From CAG-917 sp051883555 (GTDB lineage Bacteria; Bacillota; Clostridia; Christensenellales; CAG-917): a stretch of DNA of 7,299 nucleotides. Shown piece after piece: positions 1 through 5,383 of the stretch. The DNA is taken from positions 1 to 7,299 of the forward strand of contig JBJETY010000047.1 in assembly GCA_051883555.1 (NCBI GenBank), written 5' to 3'. The notes under the pieces are model-generated. The model did not search any database, had not been told where the DNA came from, and was given only the letters and a program-made list of their open reading frames with translations. The position numbers and the translations under genes were made by a program. How positions within the stretch are numbered: position 1 is the first letter of the stretch; every line of letters starts with the position of its first letter.

Positions 1-1615
1 CATACCCGAACTCAGAACGAACAGCATTTCCAATTCGGAAGGGGCAATGCGCGGTATGATTCGGTATAAATGGGTACAGACGATATTCGGCACTATGGCA
101 AGCAGTTTCTTGTCTTATACCGGCGGTCTTGCTTTCGGTGCGGAAGGACCTTCTATTCAGATAGGCAGTGCAATAGGACAGGCTACGAACGATTTCGGGC
201 ATTTCATCGAAAAGGGAAGTCCTGCGTGGGAAAGATATAACGTAACGGGCGGAGCGGCCGCAGGTTTTGCGGTGGCTTTCGGCGCGCCTTTGTCGGGCAT
301 ACTTTACACTCTTGAAGAAGCCCATAAGAGATTGTCGCCGATGTTGCTTATGACTGCCGCTTCTTCCGTATTCTTTGCAACGATAGTGAGCAACACTCTT
401 GGAGACTTGGTAGGGCAGGCAGATTATTTCATTCAGATCGGTGCAATTACGCTTATGCCTTATACCTTCTATTGGACGTTGCTTATAATAGGCGTAATGG
501 CGGGAGTGCTGGCGGCTGTGTTCAATACGGCTTTTAAAAAGATAGGCGAGTTTACCCATAACAAAATGGGCAAAGTGCCTGTATGGGTGAGAATAGTCGG
601 CATATTTCTTTTGACAGGCGTTGTCGGACTTGTGTTTGTTGACGCAATCGGCGGCGGTCACAGAATTATTCAGGATATTCTCGACAAAGATTTTACGTGG
701 CAAGTTCTTCTTATATTGTTTTTCGTACGACTTGTTATGCTTCTTATAACGCCGAATTCGGGAGCGATGGGCGGTATGTTTGTGCCTGTTCTGACGGTCG
801 GCGCTTTGCTCGGCGGACTGCTCGGTAAGGCGTTTATCGCTATGGGGCTTCCCGAGCAGTATTATCAGACAATCGTGCTTGTTACCATGACCACATTTAT
901 GGGCGCAACAATGCGTGCGCCTTTGACGGCAATCGTCCTTGTAGTTGAAATGACCAACAGTTATTTCAGCAGTTTCCTTGCAACGGGAATAACCGTTATG
1001 ATTGCATATCTGATTGTCGAAGCGTTGAGAGTCGAACCTCTCTATGAAAAGGCGTTAATCGACTCTTACAGAAACATTAACAAAGGCAAGCACAGAAAGG
1101 TGTTCGAATTTTCCGTCGTTGTCGAAAAAGGCTCGTTTGTAGAGGGCAGAAGCGTTAAGGATATTTTGTGGCCGTACGGTTGCACAATCGTAAACGTAAT
1201 AAAAGTCGACGACGAAGGCAATAAAGTCGATACGACTGATAAGGCGGGCGAGAGAGTGATAAAGTCGGGACAGACTTATACCGTAAAGGCTTTTGTTTAC
1301 GACGAAGCGAAAGCGATTGAGGAGATGGAATATCTTACTAAAAATTATTCGGTGCGCGAGACGGCTGAGCTTGTAAAGAAACACGGCATAGGAGGCATAG
1401 TTTTCAATAAAAAACGAAAAAATAAAGTTGAAAACCTTACCGTATCCGTCGAATCTAAAGGAAACGTTACCGAATCTAAGGTAGACGCTGCCGAATCCGA
1501 AAATAACGTAAATATAGGCGTAGGCAATAAAGAGCCGCACTCGGTAAAGGACAATTCTCTTGACGAAAACTGCGATTTAAAAGATAATATAAAAGATAAA
1601 GATAATAAAGATTAG
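1..1615 (+). CDS. ClC-family chloride channel/H+ antiporter with C-terminal TrkA_C-like domain (5' truncated)
   Basis: This is a membrane protein of the ClC family, which moves chloride, often in exchange for protons. The frame is open to the left edge and begins with I-P-E, the end of the family's GxGIPE motif, so roughly the first hundred residues lie outside the window. The Met at 47 is internal, not a start. Counting from that Met, G-A-E-G-P at 31-35 contains the gating glutamate (E33). L-E-E at 89-91 matches the paired Glu that holds the proton glutamate of E. coli ClC (E91). G-G-M-F-V-P spans 242-247, and P-L-Y at 331-333 supplies the conserved central tyrosine. Several hydrophobic segments lie between about 98 and 328. 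Residues about 348-430 resemble a TrkA_C (RCK_C) cytoplasmic domain, followed by a charged tail. Keeping both glutamates favours H+/Cl- exchange over a pure channel; this is inferred from known ClC proteins. The family call is firm; the transport mode and exact ion are not proven. Confidence 0.93.
   Translation, partial: IPELRTNSISNSEGAMRGMIRYKWVQTIFGTMASSFLSYTGGLAFGAEGPSIQIGSAIGQATNDFGHFIEKGSPAWERYNVTGGAAAGFAVAFGAPLSGILYTLEEAHKRLSPMLLMTAASSVFFATIVSNTLGDLVGQADYFIQIGAITLMPYTFYWTLLIIGVMAGVLAAVFNTAFKKIGEFTHNKMGKVPVWVRIVGIFLLTGVVGLVFVDAIGGGHRIIQDILDKDFTWQVLLILFFVRLVMLLITPNSGAMGGMFVPVLTVGALLGGLLGKAFIAMGLPEQYYQTIVLVTMTTFMGATMRAPLTAIVLVVEMTNSYFSSFLATGITVMIAYLIVEALRVEPLYEKALIDSYRNINKGKHRKVFEFSVVVEKGSFVEGRSVKDILWPYGCTIVNVIKVDDEGNKVDTTDKAGERVIKSGQTYTVKAFVYDEAKAIEEMEYLTKNYSVRETAELVKKHGIGGIVFNKKRKNKVENLTVSVESKGNVTESKVDAAESENNVNIGVGNKEPHSVKDNSLDENCDLKDNIKDKDNKD
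1450..1512 (+). repeat. Three 21-bp tandem units encoding a 7-residue repeat in the ClC tail
   Basis: The motif CGAATC recurs at 1450, 1471 and 1492, exactly 21 bp apart, keeping the reading frame. It encodes three degenerate heptads, each beginning E-S (ESKGNVT, ESKVDAA, ESENNVN). The first two DNA copies are the most alike. The tail that follows (1579-1612) is a second low-complexity stretch built from AAAGATAA-like units that encodes Lys/Asp/Asn. Both look like recent slippage-type expansion in a disordered C-terminus. Confidence 0.6.
1560..1588 (+). promoter_or_regulatory. Candidate sigma-A promoter for the lipoprotein gene, inside the 3' end of the ClC gene
   Basis: TTGACG (1560-1565) and GATAAT (1583-1588) are separated by 17 bp, and each matches the sigma-A consensus at five of six positions. 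Transcription would start near 1595 and leave a leader of about 148 bases before the lipoprotein ATG at 1743. The stretch is AT-rich coding sequence, so a chance match is possible. A weaker alternative is an extended -10 (TGtTAAAAT, 1648-1656) with no good -35. No clear terminator separates the ClC gene from the next one, so read-through is also possible. Confidence 0.35.
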
Positions 1616-1732
1616 CGATTCTAAGTCGAGCTACTGAGCCTTGCTTATGTTAAAATAATATAGCGAAATTTTATCCGTATTGCTTAGCTTAAATTTAAAA
1701 GCAAAAGCGAAGAAGATAGAAAGCAGATTCAA

Positions 1733-1737
1733 AAGGA
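1733..1737 (+). promoter_or_regulatory. Ribosome binding site that fixes the lipoprotein start
   Basis: AAGGA lies five bases upstream of the ATG at 1743. It supports that ATG over an in-frame TTG at 1680. The upstream start would place 21 basic and polar residues in front of what is otherwise a textbook lipoprotein signal peptide. Confidence 0.6.
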
Positions 1738-1742
1738 AAATT

Positions 1743-3305
1743 ATGAAAAAGAGCAAAATTTATATCATTATGATTGCCTTGCTGATTATATGCGTCGTCA
1801 GCCTTGCTGTCGGTTGCAATAATAGCACAGTAAAACCCGAAAGCGAGCCGCAATCGAAATATCCGATGAACCAACTTCCTGCTGACCTTCTCGAGCCGAT
1901 AGGATACGTTTCCGTTACGGACAGTTTTGCAGACGGATTTAAGGCATTTACTTTTAAATTCAACGATATAAATTCTGCCGGAATTCAGAAAACGAGATTG
2001 TCTTCTGACCTTGAAGAGGACGGATACGGCGTGACGGTTGACGGGGCGGTTTCGGAGTTTAAAAAGGATGACGTTATAATAAGACTTCGTCAAAGCGTAT
2101 CTGAAGACCAAAGCATGCTTTACGTATCGGTACCGTATACGTTTATCGTTAAAAATCTACCTGAAAAAATAAATGACGTACCTTTGTTCGACGGCAAACT
2201 TTATAACGTTCCCGTGATTAAAAGTGCGGAAAGTTACGACGCTTTTACCAACGTGACTCTTACTCTTTCATATTTCGAATGCGACTCTGCGGCGATAAAC
2301 GCATTTTGTCGATATATCGAGCTTAACGGTTTTGCATTCGGAAAAAGCAACGGTGCCCTGAACGTTAAAATTTCTACGGTTACTACGGTGACGGGGCTTA
2401 GCGTACAATACACGATAGACGGTTTTGACGGCGAAGGCGAATGGGAAAAATTCGTTAAGGAAATAAATTCTATAAACTTTGAAAAGGGAGCTCTGCAACC
2501 TGTTTTATTGGACGCGTCTGCTTACGAGTGGATATCCGAATGGTTGAACGAAATTGGATTCGAAGCAGCGTTGAATAAAATTTCCGGCGGAACAGTGACG
2601 TATTCTTATAGCGAGAATTCAAATTTTAAAGTTACGGACAAGTGTTCGATAAAAATTTCCGATATTCCTTTGGGTACGGCAATATCCTACGTATCGAATC
2701 TTAGGAACAACTTAAACTGGCAAGATTCTTTATACGTCGATAACGAGGCAAAAGACGCTTGGTTAGATATAGATAAAACGACGTCGTTCGATTGGTACGG
2801 AAAATGCGGACTTCTTTGCGGCGAATTTAAATTCGTGCCGGTTACCGAAACAAGGGGAAATTTCTTTATAGAACTCGTTTGCTATTCTTCACTGCTAAGC
2901 GAGAGCGCAAAAGAGCTTGCGTCGGGTTATACCATAAGTTTTAAAGTCGGCGACGCCATGCCTTTCACCGCGCAGGGAGAAAACTTTAGCTTTAAAATTG
3001 CTCAGAACGGAATGGTTTTATATCAGTCGTCCGCGCCTGTTTTTGCCGACTATAACGACGAGGCCCGTTATAAGGAACTGTTTAACGCACATAAATTTAT
3101 TGCAAAAGAACATTCACTTGTCAAGACGGAAAGCGTAATTTTGTTAGAAAGGGCATGCACCGTATACGAGACGGAAATCGACGGCATAAAATGGCGGTAC
3201 TACGTTGACGACGAGCTGGATTTAACTTTGAAAAAAGAACAGGAAAGTATAAGCGGTATCGTCACTACTGCGTATAAAGTGACTGAGATTAGTTTTAATT
3301 CCTGA
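1743..3305 (+). CDS. Predicted lipoprotein of unknown function (520 residues)
   Basis: I do not recognise a named family. The start at 1743 gives a clean lipoprotein signal peptide: M-K-K-S-K, a hydrophobic core at 6-23, and a lipobox A-V-G-C with the lipidated cysteine at 25. The mature protein should be anchored to the outer face of the cytoplasmic membrane. A short polar linker (26-45) leads into a body of predicted beta strands with a few helices. At least three stretches share one pattern, a short helix ending in an acidic or polar residue, Gly and an aromatic residue, then beta strands: about 84-132, 182-225 and 259-310. They may be diverged repeats. Cysteines occur at 180, 189, 301, 355, 359, 380 and 472, with no obvious metal motif. 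No catalytic motif or further membrane segment is visible. The gene stands alone between a ClC gene and a terminator, so context says little about its role. The coding call is firm, the function unknown. Confidence 0.85.
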   Translation: MKKSKIYIIMIALLIICVVSLAVGCNNSTVKPESEPQSKYPMNQLPADLLEPIGYVSVTDSFADGFKAFTFKFNDINSAGIQKTRLSSDLEEDGYGVTVDGAVSEFKKDDVIIRLRQSVSEDQSMLYVSVPYTFIVKNLPEKINDVPLFDGKLYNVPVIKSAESYDAFTNVTLTLSYFECDSAAINAFCRYIELNGFAFGKSNGALNVKISTVTTVTGLSVQYTIDGFDGEGEWEKFVKEINSINFEKGALQPVLLDASAYEWISEWLNEIGFEAALNKISGGTVTYSYSENSNFKVTDKCSIKISDIPLGTAISYVSNLRNNLNWQDSLYVDNEAKDAWLDIDKTTSFDWYGKCGLLCGEFKFVPVTETRGNFFIELVCYSSLLSESAKELASGYTISFKVGDAMPFTAQGENFSFKIAQNGMVLYQSSAPVFADYNDEARYKELFNAHKFIAKEHSLVKTESVILLERACTVYETEIDGIKWRYYVDDELDLTLKKEQESISGIVTTAYKVTEISFNS

Positions 3306-3324
3306 CGAGATGTCGCCCAATTGA

Positions 3325-3356
3325 TGCGTAACGAAAACTCTTAACGTTAAAACGCA
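3325..3356 (+). repeat. Imperfect inverted repeat containing a 10-bp palindrome
   Basis: TGCGT-AACG (3325-3333) can pair with CGTT (3345-3348) and ACGCA (3352-3356) across a three-base bulge, with an 11-base loop. The perfect palindrome TTAACGTTAA (3341-3350) lies within it. This could be a hairpin at the 3' end of the lipoprotein mRNA or a protein site. It has no T-run, so it is not a standard terminator. Confidence 0.35.
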
Positions 3357-3369
3357 AACGATGCTTAAA

Positions 3370-3416
3370 TAGTCTTTGTCAAAAGATAGTCTTTTGTCTT
3401 AGCTATGGTCTTTGGC
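3370..3416 (+). repeat. Three direct repeats of a TAGTCTTTGTC-like 11-12-mer
   Basis: Copies are TAGTCTTTGTC (3370-3380), TAGTCTTTTGTC (3387-3398) and the more diverged TGGTCTTTGGC (3406-3416), starting 17 and 19 bases apart. CAAAAG (3380-3385) and CTTTTG (3391-3396) within the array can also form a small hairpin. The role is unknown; a protein-binding array or slippage remnant are both possible. Confidence 0.45.
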
Positions 3417-3445
3417 ATAATAAGATTTCCGCCGATTTAGCTGAT

Positions 3446-3474
3446 AAAACTTCTGCTCGCGGCGGAAGTTTTTT
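3446..3474 (+). terminator. Intrinsic (rho-independent) terminator after the lipoprotein gene
   Basis: AACTTCTGC (3448-3456) pairs with GCGGAAGTT (3462-3470) around a five-base loop, giving nine pairs with one G-T wobble. Flanking A and T residues can extend the stem by two. A run of six T (3469-3474) overlaps and follows the 3' arm. It lies about 140 bases past the lipoprotein stop codon and upstream of the his promoter, so it should end the lipoprotein transcript and insulate the his operon. Confidence 0.85.
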
Positions 3475-3533
3475 AGTAAACGAAGATTCGTAAAGAAAGG
3501 CAATAAAAATAAAAAAATTTTCCATTAAAACAC

Positions 3534-3562
3534 TTTACAACTTTATCGTAATAAAGTATTAT
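3534..3562 (+). promoter_or_regulatory. Sigma-A-type promoter of the his operon
   Basis: TTTACA (3534-3539) and TATTAT (3557-3562) are exactly 17 bp apart, and each matches consensus at five of six positions. The surroundings are AT-rich. Transcription should start near 3569, giving a leader of about 106 bases before the hisZ ATG. It is the best promoter match in the window and sits just after the terminator, as expected for the head of an operon. Confidence 0.75.
3540..3557. promoter_or_regulatory. Candidate operator: perfect 7+7 bp dyad in the his promoter spacer
   Basis: ACTTTAT (3540-3546), CGTA, ATAAAGT (3551-3557) form a perfect inverted repeat. It starts at the base after the -35 hexamer and ends on the first base of the -10 hexamer. 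Being upstream of the likely start site, it should not be transcribed, so it cannot act as an RNA hairpin from this promoter. A dimeric repressor bound here would block RNA polymerase. A histidine-responsive TrpR/YerC-type regulator is one hypothesis; no regulator gene is in the window. Confidence 0.5.
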
Positions 3563-3674
3563 AAATACGTAATAAATAAGATAATAAGAAAACCAGATTG
3601 TTAACGCCGTTGCGATTGCAGACGATAAGAATACGAACGCATAGCGTTGCAAAATAAAGGGAAAAGGATAGTAT

Positions 3675-4778
3675 ATGAATAACATCGACGGATTGACGGT
3701 AGAAGAAGAATTATCTCTTACGCTTTCGGCGCTTTACGAAAGTTACGGTTTTTTGCGATATAAAACGACTAAGTTTGAAAAATACTCGCTTTACGGCGAA
3801 AACGAAAATTTTTTGGGAACGGACAGAGTGATTACGTTTACGACGGACGGAGCGTTGCTCGCTCTAAGACCGGACGTAACGTTGTCTATCGTAAAGAATA
3901 CCAATGCGACGAACAAGGGTTGCGAGAAACTGTTTTATACCGAAAAGGTGTACCGTTACGATAAAGAAAGCAAGTCGTTTAAAGAAATAAGTCAGGTCGG
4001 CGTCGAAACGCTCGGCGACGTTGACACAACGACTATGGCGGAAGTTACGGAGTTGGCTTTAAAGTCGCTTAAAAGTCTGTCGGACGATTTCGTGCTGGAT
4101 TTGAGCAGTGTAGAATTTATAACGCAGACATTTGATTCTTACGGCATAACGGACGGGGAATTAAAAGCCGAATTGTCTGAAATACTCAAACAGAAAAACA
4201 ACGACGCAGTTGAGAAACTGCTTTTAGAAAACAGAATTTCAAAAGAGTTTGCCGAAGCGTTTGTTGCCATTATCGGCGTAGGGGACGAGCCTGAGATTGC
4301 GTTGAACAAGATAAAGCCTTACGTAAAGCAGGATATGCAAAACGCATTCGACGAGCTGAAAGCCGTGACGGAAGCGCTTAAACAAAGCGAATGTTACGGC
4401 GGATTGAGAATCGATTTTTCGGTAGTTAGCGACTGTCAGTATTACAACGGAATAACGTTCAACGGATACGTTCTCGGAATGCCGAAAGCCGTATTAAAGG
4501 GCGGAAGGTACGACGGACTTGCAAAAAAGATGAAAAAGGATATAGGAGCGGCGGGCTTTGCCGTTTACGTCGGAGACCTTGCGAACGCGCATCATACGAA
4601 GCAGAAACCGATAACGATATTGCTTACTAGCGGAGCAAGCGACGCAGAGGTATTAAAAGAAGCGAACGCATTGAGAGAAAAAGGTTATATAGTAAGAGTT
4701 GCAAAAACCATGCCTTGCGATATAAACGCCGAAAAAGCGTATGGGTTTGAAAACGGAAAATTGAAGGTGATAAAATGA
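3675..4778 (+). CDS. hisZ: ATP phosphoribosyltransferase regulatory subunit
   Basis: HisZ is a catalytically dead relative of histidyl-tRNA synthetase. It assembles with short-form HisG to make active ATP phosphoribosyltransferase, the first step of histidine synthesis, and carries the histidine feedback site. The class II synthetase core is visible: L-R-P-D-V-T at 64-69 and the following F-Y-T-E-K-V-Y-R-Y strand at 87-95 (motif 2 region), then Q-V-G-V-E at 107-111. Y-Y-N-G-I-T-F at 256-262 and G-G-R-Y-D-G-L at 276-282 correspond to the two histidine-binding motifs. The Arg-containing R-G-L-D-Y-Y of true synthetases is S-D-C-Q-Y-Y here, which fits a non-aminoacylating protein. Residues about 311-367 form a small C-terminal alpha/beta segment. 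At 367 residues the protein is of normal HisZ length. The start has AAGGA six bases upstream. The stop overlaps the hisG start by four bases (ATGA), and the adjacent short HisG confirms the assignment over HisS. Confidence 0.94.
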   Translation: MNNIDGLTVEEELSLTLSALYESYGFLRYKTTKFEKYSLYGENENFLGTDRVITFTTDGALLALRPDVTLSIVKNTNATNKGCEKLFYTEKVYRYDKESKSFKEISQVGVETLGDVDTTTMAEVTELALKSLKSLSDDFVLDLSSVEFITQTFDSYGITDGELKAELSEILKQKNNDAVEKLLLENRISKEFAEAFVAIIGVGDEPEIALNKIKPYVKQDMQNAFDELKAVTEALKQSECYGGLRIDFSVVSDCQYYNGITFNGYVLGMPKAVLKGGRYDGLAKKMKKDIGAAGFAVYVGDLANAHHTKQKPITILLTSGASDAEVLKEANALREKGYIVRVAKTMPCDINAEKAYGFENGKLKVIK

Positions 4779-5383
4779 TAAATATTGCATTACCAAAAGG
4801 CAGACTTGGTGAAAAAGTATACGAAAAACTTTCTAAGGCAGGGTACGGGTATTCCGAAAATACAGCGGATAGTCGAAAATTGATTTTTACGTCGTCGGAC
4901 GGTTCGGTATCGTATTTCTGGGTTAAACCTAGCGACGTTGCGATTTACGTGGAAAAAGGCGCTGCCGATATCGGAGTGGTCGGAAAAGATATACTTTTAG
5001 AATATTCGCCCGACGTTTATGAAATTATGGATTTGAATATCGGCAAGTGCAAAATGGCGGTTGCGGCTAAAAACGGATATAAGGACGATTCGCTCGTAAC
5101 GCTTAAAGTGGCTACCAAATTTCCTAATATCGCAAAGGAATATTATGAAAAGCAAAACCGCGACGTCGAGCTTATAAAACTCAACGGGTCAATCGAATTG
5201 GCGCCTATTCTGAAAATGAGCGACGTCATTGTAGATATAGTCGAAACGGGCACTACCTTAAAGGAAAACGACCTTTCGGTTATTGCCGACGTTTGCCCGA
5301 TTTCCACAAGACTTATTGCAAATAAAGCAAGTTACAAATTTAAAAAGGACGAAATCGACAAGGTTAAGGAGAATTTGAAATGA
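4775..5383 (+). CDS. hisG: ATP phosphoribosyltransferase catalytic subunit, short form
   Basis: HisG condenses ATP with phosphoribosyl pyrophosphate to give phosphoribosyl-ATP, the committed step of histidine synthesis, in the cytoplasm. At 202 residues this is the short form. It lacks the C-terminal histidine-binding domain of long HisG and needs HisZ, encoded just upstream. The N-terminus I-A-L-P-K-G-R-L (4-11) is typical of the family, and D-I-G-V-V-G-K-D sits at 65-72. The PRPP-binding signature covers E141 to L162 and ends D-I-V-E-T-G-T-T-L. It matches the family pattern except that the conserved glycine after E-x5 is lysine (K147). The start overlaps the hisZ stop by four bases, with AAGGTGA just upstream inside hisZ. 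The end overlaps the hisD start by four bases in the same way, implying coupled translation. Confidence 0.96.
   Translation: MINIALPKGRLGEKVYEKLSKAGYGYSENTADSRKLIFTSSDGSVSYFWVKPSDVAIYVEKGAADIGVVGKDILLEYSPDVYEIMDLNIGKCKMAVAAKNGYKDDSLVTLKVATKFPNIAKEYYEKQNRDVELIKLNGSIELAPILKMSDVIVDIVETGTTLKENDLSVIADVCPISTRLIANKASYKFKKDEIDKVKENLK

Larger units (their letters stand above)
3306..3674. other. Intergenic region: lipoprotein-gene 3' end, terminator, his promoter and leader
   Basis: No convincing gene lies here. The left part (3306-3445) looks like a long 3' untranslated region with small repeats. It is followed by an intrinsic terminator. From about 3500 to 3600 the sequence is very AT-rich and holds the his promoter. 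The leader from about 3569 to 3674 lacks a T-box core (GGGTGG...ACCGCG-like) and any His-rich leader peptide. It has only a weak hairpin, AACGC-ATA-GCGTT (3636-3648), ahead of the hisZ ribosome binding site AAGGA (3664-3668). Confidence 0.7.

Noticed and set aside
1055..1554. Reverse-strand open frames opposite the ClC C-terminal region
   Set aside because: Their translations are low-complexity Tyr/Phe/Arg- or Ser/Thr/Pro-rich shadows of a well-supported forward gene and match no family.
47..1615. ATG at 47 as the true start of the ClC gene
   Set aside because: The same frame is open to the window edge and already encodes the end of the conserved GxGIPE motif before this Met, so the Met is internal.
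1680..1742. In-frame TTG upstream extension of the lipoprotein gene
   Set aside because: It lacks a good Shine-Dalgarno site and would add 21 polar/basic residues before a complete signal peptide; the ATG at 1743 with AAGGA upstream fits better.
3394..3421. Promoter TTGTCT-16-CATAAT driving a small RNA ending at the terminator
   Set aside because: The -35 match is weak and the transcript would be only about 45 bases, mostly the terminator itself; not enough to call a gene.
3569..3674. T-box riboswitch or His-rich leader peptide controlling the his operon
   Set aside because: No T-box core sequence is present, no terminator lies between the promoter and hisZ, and no short frame with consecutive His codons exists.
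3473..3685. Reverse-strand 70-residue hydrophobic frame over the his promoter region
   Set aside because: The Phe/Tyr/Ile-rich translation comes from AT-rich promoter DNA; the frame runs across the his promoter and into the hisZ start, and I see no convincing start context.
3675..4778. Histidyl-tRNA synthetase (hisS) instead of hisZ
   Set aside because: It lacks the Arg of the R-G-L-D-Y-Y motif and a full anticodon-binding domain, and it is directly followed by short-form hisG.
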